Source: UBA12026 sp035291405
Lineage (GTDB): Bacteria > Patescibacteriota > Microgenomatia > UBA8517
Length of the DNA: 15,449 bases
NCBI GenBank assembly: GCA_035291405.1
Contig: DATDSD010000029.1
Location: 1 to 15,449 of the forward strand
Direction: 5' to 3'
A model generated the notes under the pieces. That model was not told the origin of the DNA and did not search any database. It saw nothing but the letters and a program-made list of their open reading frames with translations. How positions within the stretch are numbered: position 1 is the stretch's first letter; each line of letters begins with the position of its first letter. A program made the translations under genes and the position numbers. Positions 1-7,500 of this stretch are shown in pieces.

Positions 1-248
1 CAGTTGCGGATGGTTATATATATTGTTAATCTCAAACCCCACAAAAAAACCAAAAAAGTTAAAATCATTTTTGTTTGTTGAAAATCTTTAGATAATATAA
101 AATTTAAAAAAGCGACAACTATAAATCCAATCCCCCAAGCAAAATCGGCAATATCATTTCTCTTAAAAATTAATGAGGCAAAGAACATCAAATTCATAAA
201 TATAAAAATAACGCCAAGTGAAATAGTAGAGAAATTGATTAACTCCAT
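1..248 (-). CDS. DUF1295 / steroid 5-alpha-reductase-like membrane protein (N-terminal part, cut by window start)
   Basis: This is the first 82 codons of a minus-strand gene that runs off the left edge. It starts at ATG 246-248 and overlaps the stop of the DUF2177 gene by 10 nt, which suggests co-translation. The visible part is almost all hydrophobic. It starts MELINFSTISLGVIFIF, followed by the segment KRNDIADFAWGIGFIVVAF and a second helix ending LWGLRLTIYITIRN. The D-x-x-W-G-x-G-F and LWGxRL pattern is what I associate with DUF1295 proteins of the 3-oxo-5-alpha-steroid 4-dehydrogenase/isoprenylcysteine methyltransferase-like superfamily. Their substrates are mostly unknown and presumed to be lipids. 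DUF1295 and DUF2177 genes are often neighbours in other bacteria, which supports both calls. The C-terminal catalytic region lies outside the window, so activity cannot be judged. Confidence 0.72.
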   Translation of the reverse strand, partial: MELINFSTISLGVIFIFMNLMFFASLIFKRNDIADFAWGIGFIVVAFLNFILSKDFQQTKMILTFLVFLWGLRLTIYITIRN

Positions 249-631
249 TTATTTAAAATTAAAAGAGAAATAAAAGTAACCATTATGCAGAGTACTCCCC
301 CCCAAATAATATCAACAATAACCATTTGAATACTCCAGTTTTTTAAAGTCGCCAAGTTTGTTAGATCATAAACTGAGTATGAACACACTCCATAAACAAA
401 AGCATCTATAAGAATTTTAAAATTTGGGTATGATCCAATGTTTTTTGAGATCACCAAATAAACCAAGCCAAAAGGAATAAAAAGATAAACTAAAATTGCT
501 GCAGGAATATTTAAGGTTCTCTCAAATGGGGAAAGCCAATTGTCATATATTTTTTTAGTTAAAGTTAGCCAGACTAAATCAATTGGAAATAAGACTACTA
601 GGGATATTAGATAAGATTTTAAAAAATTCAT
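239..631 (-). CDS. DUF2177 family membrane protein
   Basis: A 130-residue integral membrane protein with about four hydrophobic segments (roughly residues 5-24, 43-62, 75-92 and 100-126). Motifs that look like DUF2177 are D18-x-x-W-L near the N-terminus, VYGVCSYSVYDLTNLATLKN in the middle, and VDIIWGG near the end. The conserved polar residues inside the membrane (D18, D of YDLTN, N, D of DIIWG) suggest a catalytic or transport role, but the family has no firm function. In other bacteria it sits beside DUF1295 and lipid-modifying genes, so a role in lipid metabolism is an inference from context. The start ATG (629-631) has no Shine-Dalgarno sequence but has TAAAAT exactly 6 nt upstream, so the mRNA may be leaderless. 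It follows the malic enzyme by 29 nt on the same strand. Confidence 0.75.
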   Translation of the reverse strand: MNFLKSYLISLVVLFPIDLVWLTLTKKIYDNWLSPFERTLNIPAAILVYLFIPFGLVYLVISKNIGSYPNFKILIDAFVYGVCSYSVYDLTNLATLKNWSIQMVIVDIIWGGVLCIMVTFISLLILNKWS

Positions 632-637
632 ATATTT

Positions 638-643
638 ATTTTA
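638..643 (-). promoter_or_regulatory. Candidate -10 box (TAAAAT) for a leaderless DUF2177 transcript
   Basis: TAAAAT on the minus strand lies exactly 6 nt before the start codon, the same geometry as the stronger hppA promoter. A normal transcription start 7 nt downstream would fall on the A of ATG. No convincing -35 is present at 16-18 nt. The gene may also be read from the malic enzyme promoter. Confidence 0.35.
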
Positions 644-660
644 CCACGAAGTGGCAGGTT

Positions 661-1779
661 TTAGTTTATAGCAGAAGAGACTGCTTTTACAATATATTTT
701 TCAAATGGTGTAGGGATAATTTTTTTAACACTTGGTTTTTTAACTAATTTACTTAAGTTTATTGCAGCTTGAATAAGCATTTTGTTAGTTATTCTTTTAA
801 CTTTATTGTCGAGTGCACCCCTAAAAATTCCAGGAAAAGCTAAGACGTTATTTATTTGATTGTCAAAATCGGATCGACCAGTAGCAACTACCATTGCTCC
901 TCCCTTTGTTGCCTCTTCTGGCATTATTTCAGGTGTTGGGTTAGCCATTGCAAAAACAATTGCATTTTTGTTCATGTTAGATACATCACTTTTATCGATT
1001 AAATTACCTTTAGAGACACCTATAAAGACGTCCTTGTTTTTAATAATTTTGTGAATGTCCCCCATTTCACTATTCTTATTTGTTATTTTAGAAAGTCTCA
1101 ATTTTTCTGAATTTAAATCATTCCTTTTTTTACTTATAGCACCTTTTGAATCACAAATAACAATATCTTTAAATCCGTATTCCAATAATAAATCACAAAC
1201 GGCAGTACCCGCAGCTCCTGCACCATTTATTACAATTTTTAATGATTTATCTTTTTTAGTAACTTTTATTGCATTAATTAAAGCAGAAAGTACTACAACC
1301 GCGGTTCCGTGTTGATCATCATGCATAACTGGAATATCAAGTTCCTCAATAAGTCTTCTCTCAATTTCAAAACACCTAGGCGCTTCAATATCTTCCAAGT
1401 TAATTCCTCCGAAGACCGGTGCGATAAGTTTAGCAATTTTAATTATCTCTTCTGTTTCTTGGGTATTTACACAGATTGGAAAGGCATCAACCCCTGCAAA
1501 TTTTTTAAAAAGTGCAGCCTTTCCTTCCATTACTGGAATTGCGCCAAATGGACCGATATTTCCAAGGCCTAAGACCGCAGAGCCGTCGGAAAGTACAGCA
1601 ATAGTATTTGATTTTAAAGATAATGTAGAAGCTTTTGTAGGATCTTTTGCAAGTTCTAATGAAACACTGGCAACACCTGGGGTATAGGCAAGAGACAAAT
1701 CAGATTTATTATTAATCGGTGATTTTAATTCTGTCCCAATCTTCCCTTTATATTTTTTGTGATACCCAATTGAGTCCAT
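661..1779 (-). CDS. NAD-type malic enzyme (malate dehydrogenase, oxaloacetate-decarboxylating)
   Basis: Converts malate to pyruvate and CO2 while reducing NAD(P); cytoplasmic. At 372 residues it is the short bacterial form, without the phosphotransacetylase-like extension of MaeB. In order: the catalytic Tyr in AYTPGV (Y32), DGSAVLGLGNIG (65-76), the catalytic Lys in MEGKA (K87), metal ligands in NLEDIEAPRC (E128, D129) and in VMHDDQHGT (D153/D154), and the Rossmann glycine loop NGAGAAG (184-190). ANPTPE occurs near the C-terminus. D209 at the end of the second Rossmann strand (VICDSKG) fits NAD preference, but this is not decisive. The ATG at 1777-1779 is the first codon of the family's usual N-terminus. 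It shares a 30-bp divergent promoter with the exonuclease gene. In a reduced genome it could feed pyruvate and reducing power; no other central-carbon gene is nearby. Confidence 0.95.
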   Translation of the reverse strand: MDSIGYHKKYKGKIGTELKSPINNKSDLSLAYTPGVASVSLELAKDPTKASTLSLKSNTIAVLSDGSAVLGLGNIGPFGAIPVMEGKAALFKKFAGVDAFPICVNTQETEEIIKIAKLIAPVFGGINLEDIEAPRCFEIERRLIEELDIPVMHDDQHGTAVVVLSALINAIKVTKKDKSLKIVINGAGAAGTAVCDLLLEYGFKDIVICDSKGAISKKRNDLNSEKLRLSKITNKNSEMGDIHKIIKNKDVFIGVSKGNLIDKSDVSNMNKNAIVFAMANPTPEIMPEEATKGGAMVVATGRSDFDNQINNVLAFPGIFRGALDNKVKRITNKMLIQAAINLSKLVKKPSVKKIIPTPFEKYIVKAVSSAIN

Positions 1780-1818
1780 ATTATTTGATAGTATAATTGT
1801 TAATTACCAATGTACCAA
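1769..1818. promoter_or_regulatory. Overlapping divergent promoters (malic enzyme / exonuclease) sharing one -10 region
   Basis: The two start codons are only 30 bp apart. Plus strand: TTGAGT at 1770-1775, 16-nt spacer, and a perfect TATAAT at 1792-1797, 12 nt before the exonuclease ATG. Minus strand: TTGGTA (plus-strand 1813-1818), 17-nt spacer, and TATACT (1790-1795), 10 nt before the malic enzyme ATG. The -10 boxes overlap by four bases on opposite strands, and both -35 boxes lie inside or at the edge of the opposing gene. Predicted leaders are about 4-6 nt, with no Shine-Dalgarno. Simultaneous polymerase binding on both strands should be impossible, so the two genes are probably transcribed in competition. 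Confidence 0.65.
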
Positions 1819-2421
1819 GAGGTAATTTTTGATCTAGAAACACAAAAATTTTTTGATGAAATAGAAGGTTTTGACCCTTCCCTACTTGGTGTATCTATTG
1901 CCTCAATGTATGTTAGGACACTAGATGAGTCTTTTAAGGAAATTAAGGGAGAAATGATTTCTTTTTTTGAAGAAGATTTAAAATCTACATGGGATTTCTT
2001 TAAAAATGCCGATAGAATTATTGGATTTAATTCTAAAAGGTTTGATGTTCCAGCATTAAAGCCGTATCTTCCAATAGAACTTACTAAATTTCCTCACTTT
2101 GATATTTTAGAACACATCAAAGAAGTAAACGGAAAAAGAGTGTCTTTAAATTCTATTGCCAAGGAAACTTTAGGAGACAAGAAGGCAGATGACCCCAGAA
2201 ACGCCATTCTCTACTGGCAAAAAAGAGATAAAGAGTCTTTAAGAAAATTAAGATATTATTGTGAAGAAGATGTAAGGTTAACAAAAGAAATTTATGATTA
2301 TGGTATGAAAAATAAAAAATTAATTTTTAAGGATTATTGGAATACTCTTAGAACAATTGATGTTAATTTTGAATACCCAATCATTAAAAAGTCTGAAGAG
2401 GCTCAAACATCACTTTTTTAA
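1810..2421 (+). CDS. DEDDy-type 3'-5' exonuclease (RNase H-like fold)
   Basis: A 203-residue stand-alone nuclease domain. Exo I is FDLET (D8, E10), Exo II is IIGFNSKRFDVPAL (D79), and Exo III is YYCEEDVRLT with Y150 and D154 in the Y-x3-D spacing of the DEDDy class. These four acidic residues bind two metal ions in the PolB-exonuclease-like and YprB-like families. Substrate (DNA or RNA) cannot be told from sequence. It has no polymerase or helicase domain, unlike some homologues where this domain is fused to one. It is a one-gene transcription unit: divergent from the malic enzyme with a perfect TATAAT 12 nt upstream, and convergent with hppA, whose stop codon begins 2 nt away. There is no room for a classic terminator at that junction. 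The short C-terminal tail (last ~35 residues) is basic/hydrophobic and has no recognisable motif. Confidence 0.85.
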   Translation: MYQEVIFDLETQKFFDEIEGFDPSLLGVSIASMYVRTLDESFKEIKGEMISFFEEDLKSTWDFFKNADRIIGFNSKRFDVPALKPYLPIELTKFPHFDILEHIKEVNGKRVSLNSIAKETLGDKKADDPRNAILYWQKRDKESLRKLRYYCEEDVRLTKEIYDYGMKNKKLIFKDYWNTLRTIDVNFEYPIIKKSEEAQTSLF

Positions 2422-2423
2422 AA

Positions 2424-4433
2424 TTAGACTAAAAATGGAGCGATGAGTAAGGCCACAATATTGATGATTTTAATCATTGGGTTAATTGCCGGCCCTGCTG
2501 TATCTTTGTAAGGATCTCCCACAGTATCTCCAGTTACAGCTGCTTTATGAGCTTCGCTTCCTTTCCCCCCAAAATTACCAGCCTCAATATATTTTTTAGC
2601 ATTATCCCAAGCGGCTCCACCCGTAGTCATTGATATACCAACAAAAAGCCCTGTTACTATTGTCCCAACTAGTAGTCCTCCTAATGCCTGTGCACCTAAG
2701 GTAAAACCTATCAAAACTGGGGCCACAACCGGTAAAACTGCAGGAACAATCATTTCTTTTAGGGCTGATTTAGTAACAATATCAACAGCCTTTCCGTATT
2801 CTGGTTTTGCTTTTCTTGTCATAATTCCAGGAATATCTCTAAACTGTCTTCTAATTTCTTCTACAATTGATTTAGCAGCTTTTCCAACAGCCTCCATTGC
2901 CAAAGCGCCAAACATATAAGGAATTGAACCTCCTACAAATAAACCGATTAGAACCCTAGGATCAGAAAGAGAAAAACTAACACCAACACCGACTTTGGTT
3001 AATTCATCAACAAAACTCGCAAATAGAACAAGTGCCGCAAGACCTGCAGAACCTATTGCATAACCTTTTGTAACTGCTTTAGTGGTGTTTCCAACAGCAT
3101 CTAAAGCATCGGTTACATTTCTAACTTTCTCGGGCTGATTTGTCATTTCAGCAATTCCCCCAGCATTGTCAGTAATTGGCCCAAAGGCATCAATTGCAAC
3201 TACTATTCCAGTAAGGGATAACATGGCCATCGCAGAAAGTGCAATACCGTAAAGACCTGCTAAGAAGTATGATCCTAAAATTGCAAGACAAATTAAAACA
3301 ATTGGAGGGAATGTTGATTTCATAGAGATGGCAAGGCCTGCAATAATATTTGTTCCGTGTCCAGTAGTTGAAGCCTCCGCAATATACTTAACAGGCTTAT
3401 AACTTTTTGAGGTGAAGTATTCTGTAATAATAACCATTCCAACAGTGACAGCAATTCCTATTAGGGTAGAAAGATATAGATTTAAAATTGGAAAAGTTCC
3501 ATTCCCAGACATAAAAATTTTAGTAATAAACCAAAAACAAATAACTGAAACAACAGATGCAGCAGCTAAACCTTTGTAAAGTGCCGGCATTATCTTTTTA
3601 TCTTTTCCTACTTTTACAAATAAAGTTCCAATGATTGAGGCAATTATTGCTATAGCTCCAATTGCCAGTGGAAAATAAAAAGCATTTGGATTTCCTTGAA
3701 AGACGGAAGATCCTAAAAGCATTGCAGCAACGGCCGTAACTACGTATGTTTCAAAAAGATCAGCTGCCATTCCTGCATCATCTCCAACATTATCTCCTAC
3801 TAAGTCTGCAATAACACCAGGATTTCTAGGATCATCTTCTGGAATTCCTGCTTCAATTTTTCCTACCATGTCAGTTCCAACATCTGCTCCCTTGGTGTAA
3901 ATTCCACCACCAAGTCTTGCAAAAACTGAAATTAAAGAACCTCCAAAGCCCAACGCAACCAATGGAGTTAAACTCCCACCTTGTCCATATAGAGTTAAAA
4001 GTAAATATGTTCCAGAAACAGCCAAAAGAGCAAGTCCTGCAACCATTAATCCTGTTACAGATCCGCCAGAAAAAGCAGTGGTTAATGCCGGGCCTAATCC
4101 TTTTTGTGCAGCTTTAGCACACCTGACATTGGTTCTAACAGCAACATTCATCCCAACAAAACCAGCAATCGCTGATAAAAGAGCTCCAATTAAAAAGGCA
4201 ATTGCTGCAAAGCTTCCCAAAGTAAAAAACATTATTACAAATATAGCCAAAGCTATAATTCCTACAACTGTATATTGTCTCTTTAAATAAGCAGAAGCTC
4301 CCTCAGAAATTGCATCGGCTATAGCAATCATATCGGGAGTGCCTTTGGGAAGTTTTAATATTTTATAAGTTAAATAGGCAGAATAGGCAACAGCAATAAA
4401 ACCGCAGACAATTGAGAAAATCAAATAATTCAT
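2424..4433 (-). CDS. hppA: Membrane-bound proton-translocating pyrophosphatase, predicted K+-independent
   Basis: Hydrolyses pyrophosphate and pumps H+ across the cytoplasmic membrane. The 669 residues and about 16 hydrophobic helices match the family. The signature motifs are all present: KGADVGTDMVGKIEAGIPED (181-200) and the following DDPRNPGVIADLVGDNVGDD (201-220), then ITDNAGGIAEM (420-430) and the C-terminal DTVGDPYKDTAGPAINPM. The determinant of potassium dependence reads GNTTKAVTKG, with K452 and T455. In characterised enzymes Lys and Thr at these sites mark the K+-independent, H+-pumping subfamily, whereas Ala/Gly marks the K+-dependent one. The chosen ATG (4431-4433) gives the usual N-terminus; another ATG 5 nt upstream hits a stop at once. 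It lies 76 bp downstream of gyrB on the same strand but has its own promoter. In an organism with little respiration it could build proton-motive force from biosynthetic PPi. Confidence 0.97.
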   Translation of the reverse strand: MNYLIFSIVCGFIAVAYSAYLTYKILKLPKGTPDMIAIADAISEGASAYLKRQYTVVGIIALAIFVIMFFTLGSFAAIAFLIGALLSAIAGFVGMNVAVRTNVRCAKAAQKGLGPALTTAFSGGSVTGLMVAGLALLAVSGTYLLLTLYGQGGSLTPLVALGFGGSLISVFARLGGGIYTKGADVGTDMVGKIEAGIPEDDPRNPGVIADLVGDNVGDDAGMAADLFETYVVTAVAAMLLGSSVFQGNPNAFYFPLAIGAIAIIASIIGTLFVKVGKDKKIMPALYKGLAAASVVSVICFWFITKIFMSGNGTFPILNLYLSTLIGIAVTVGMVIITEYFTSKSYKPVKYIAEASTTGHGTNIIAGLAISMKSTFPPIVLICLAILGSYFLAGLYGIALSAMAMLSLTGIVVAIDAFGPITDNAGGIAEMTNQPEKVRNVTDALDAVGNTTKAVTKGYAIGSAGLAALVLFASFVDELTKVGVGVSFSLSDPRVLIGLFVGGSIPYMFGALAMEAVGKAAKSIVEEIRRQFRDIPGIMTRKAKPEYGKAVDIVTKSALKEMIVPAVLPVVAPVLIGFTLGAQALGGLLVGTIVTGLFVGISMTTGGAAWDNAKKYIEAGNFGGKGSEAHKAAVTGDTVGDPYKDTAGPAINPMIKIINIVALLIAPFLV

Positions 4434-4439
4434 GACATT

Positions 4440-4467
4440 ATTATACTAATTTTAAAATAAATTCCAA
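4440..4467 (-). promoter_or_regulatory. hppA promoter predicting a leaderless mRNA
   Basis: On the minus strand TTGGAA (4462-4467), a 16-nt spacer and a perfect TATAAT (4440-4445) are followed by exactly 6 nt and then the hppA ATG at 4433. A standard start site 7 nt after the -10 box is the A of ATG. No ribosome binding site is present, which is consistent with leaderless translation. Confidence 0.65.
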
Positions 4468-4483
4468 TACCTAATTGTTTTTG

Positions 4484-4507
4484 ATAAAACTACACCTAGT
4501 GGGTGGT
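4484..4507 (-). terminator. Weak hairpin after gyrB, possible terminator
   Basis: Just past the gyrB stop, on the minus strand, CACC and GGTG (plus-strand arms 4493-4496 and 4502-4505) can pair around a 5-nt loop and are followed by a short TAGTTTT tract. The 4-bp stem is too small to be a strong intrinsic terminator. It is listed because it is the only candidate between gyrB and the hppA promoter. Confidence 0.2.
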
Positions 4508-4509
4508 AT

Positions 4510-7500
4510 TTAGATATCAAGCGTAGCCAACTTAGCATGGGTTTGAATAAACTTCTTTCTTGGTGGGACTTCCTCACCCATGAGCATGCTAAACATATTT
4601 CCGGCTTCTTCTGTGTTTTCAACTGTTACTTGTTTTAGGGTTCTAGTTTTAGGATCCATTGTAGTATCCCAAAGCTGTTGTGGGTTCATTTCTCCGAGAC
4701 CTTTGTAGCGGGAAATTGTATATTTTTTATCCTTGGCAAAGGTTTTCATTAATTCATCTTTTTCCTCATCATTAAAAGCATAGATTGATTCTTTGCCTAC
4801 AGTAATTTTATAAAGTGGAGGAAGAGCTATATAAAGATAGCCTTTATTAATAATTTCAGGCATATGGCGGTAGAAGAAAGTTAATAAAAGAGTTTTGATA
4901 TGTTCTCCATCAACATCAGCATCTGTCATTATTATGACTCTATGGTATCTTGTCTTTTCATAATTTAAACTTTCTCCAATTCCTGCACCTAAGGCAATAA
5001 TTAAATCTTTAATTTCTTCAAACTTAACAATTTTATCCAAGTGTGCTCTTTCAGTATTTAATATTTTTCCTCCTAATGGCAAGATTGCTTGGAATTTACG
5101 ATCTCTTCCTTGCTTGGCACTGTTATGAACAAAGACACCGCTTGAAAGTGCAAAATTATGAGTATTTTCAACCTCAAGGTCATATACATCCATTCTTTTC
5201 TTCACAATTTCAATCTTCTTGATTTTGTGGTTATAGTTGAAAACTGCCGTTTGAAAATTATCATTATTGTTGTCAAAAAATCTTGTCAATAAGGTCTGAT
5301 ATTTAATAAGAGTTTTATCATTTGTCGTTCGTCTTATTTCTTGATATTTGTCAATATCAATCTCTCCCTCTGTCTCATATATTTGATGTAGGATTTTTAA
5401 TCCTCTCATTAGGTATGTGTTGTTGTACGCTTTTCTTCTTGTCTTTCTAAATTCCTCTGTCCACTGTTTTTTTGTTTTTTCACTGCGCCACAACAAAAGA
5501 TCTTTATCTTCCCACTGAGCCTTAGATTTTTGACTGAATAAGATTCTATAGTCTGGATGATTTATAAAAAATTCCTTAACCCTTTTAGATTGAACCTGTC
5601 TACTTATAGGGTTCGACCAGTACTTTTTACTTTCCACCTCTAACCTTTTGTTGTTTTCGTCTCTATATTTTTCACTTGTATTATAGAATTCTATAAATTT
5701 ATTTGCCATGAATTTTTTATAATCTTCGTTTTCCCATTGTTTTTGTGCTCTAACACTTAGCACCTTTTGCATTCTAGGCTGGAGCATTGTTTTGCTTATT
5801 TTATCTCGATATTCTTTTGTCTTCCTTAGTTTTGCTAATTTTTCTAAAACATCCTTTCTTTGCAATGTTCTTTTTGCTTGTGCTGAATGAAGTTTTAAAT
5901 GATCTTCTTTTGAAATTCGCGTTAAGTTGTCGGGGTTGTTGTTAGTTTTATCAAAATCGATGTGGTGTCTATGTGTTTCTTTACCAATTTCATAAACACT
6001 ATTTCCTAGATTGTACTTATCAGAAAGCATGTGAGTAAATATCCATCTTAATTCATTCGGATCGTAGACCATTTCATAACCCTCTATTGTAATTCCTTTA
6101 CCCATTCTTGAAAGCTGCCTTCTTAGGGGCATTAAAGAATCAGAGGTTTTTAAATCTAAAGCTTTTTTATAACTACCATCTCGGAGCATAAAATTATGAT
6201 TTGGCGTGCAAGTTATTTCTTCACTATTGTCCAAGGTTATTTTAATAACATTTGCATTAGTCTTAGTGATACGTGGGCTTTCAATTTTAGCAATTTCGAT
6301 ATTTCCTGTTTTTGCTATCGTGTAACAATAGTTTTGCTTTCCATCTCCATTCTCTTTAACTAAATCTTTAAAAGTAATATTTCTACCGTCAGTTAAGGCA
6401 ACTTTTGTATCACCAGAAAAACATCCACCAGCACTGTCTCCCTCTACTATATATAGTTCAGAAATTGAAGCATCTTTACTTTGACAGTCTGCAAGCTTAC
6501 CAGGAAGAGATGCTCCATCAAGTGCACCTTTTCTTAAGACTGCATCTTTTGCGGCGCGTGCTGCAAGTCTTGCTTTAGCGGCAAGAGTTACTTTTTCAAT
6601 TATTCTTCTTGCCTCTTGAGGGTGCTCTTCAAAATAAGTATCAAGACCTTCTTTAACAGTAGTTGCCACAAATCCTTGAATTTCAGGGTTATTAAGTTTT
6701 GCTTTTGTTTGACTTTCAAATTGAAGAGTTTCTGATGGCATTTTGACATAGACAACAGCTGACAAACCCTCTTTCAAATCATCACCTGTTAATATTATTT
6801 CATCCTTACCATTGCCAATTTTCTTGACGTAATCAGTAATTGATCTAGTGAGTGCAGTTCTAAAACCAGTTACATGTGTTCCACCATCTGTTGTATATAT
6901 TCCATTTACAAAACCTTTGACATTTTCATTAAATGCATCGGTATATTGAATTGCTACTTCACAGTGATTGTTTTCGTCTTTATTTTGAACATAAATAACA
7001 TCACTTAGAATAATTTTTCCCCTATTGGAATGAGCCACAAGTGATTTTATTCCACCCTCAAAATAGTAACTGGTTTCATCATTATCCCTTAGGTCTTTAA
7101 AATTAAATGCAAGTTTGGCAACGAGGTATGCCCTGTCTCTTAAAAGCTGTTTTATTTTTTGCTTTTCAAAAGCTAATTCATTAAAAATTTCCTTGTCAGG
7201 AATGAAAGTTGTGATTGTCCCAGTTTCTCCATTTGTTGGTAGATTTATACCCCATTCATCAAGTTGTTTGGCACTAGCTTCTGATACTTTTTTAACAGGG
7301 ACTCCCCTTTTATACTCCTGATAGAAAGCTTTTTTGTCACGTATTACCACAACCCTAAAATAACTTGAAAGCGCATTGACAACTGAAGCACCAACTCCAT
7401 GAAGTCCACCTGAAACTTTATACGCACCCCCCCCAAATTTACCTCCTGCATGAAGCTTGGTCATAGTAAGTTCAAGTGCTGAAACGCCACTTTTATGTAG

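Larger units (their letters stand above)
5122..6423 (-). mobile_element. GyrB intein with HNH homing endonuclease (434 residues)
   Basis: A self-splicing protein element inserted between G441 and S876 of GyrB (EGDSAGG / SAKQ). Splicing residues are intact: Cys1 (CFSGDT), block B CTPNH with T73 and H76, block F DVYDLEVENTHNF, block G GVFVHN with penultimate His433 and Asn434, and Ser as +1 nucleophile. It should therefore be active. From memory, the N-terminal ~100 residues (CFSGDTxVALTDGR, GKQNxCYTI, FMLRDGSYK, DSLMPL) and the C-terminal FNYNH...DVYDLEV...THNFAL.SGVFVHN closely match the cyanobacterial Synechocystis GyrB intein, which sits at the same site and is nearly the same length. The middle (about residues 105-385) is a homing endonuclease: an HNH core near residues 151-180 and a long basic helical region. 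The reading frame is undamaged, suggesting recent or maintained activity. Confidence 0.95.

Noticed and set aside
644..658. CCAC/GTGG hairpin between the malic enzyme and DUF2177 genes as a terminator
   Set aside because: Only a 4-bp stem with a 3-nt loop, and no T-run in either direction.
1055..1572. Plus-strand open frames of 86-87 codons inside the malic enzyme gene
   Set aside because: These are antisense to a well-conserved enzyme and encode no recognisable domain.
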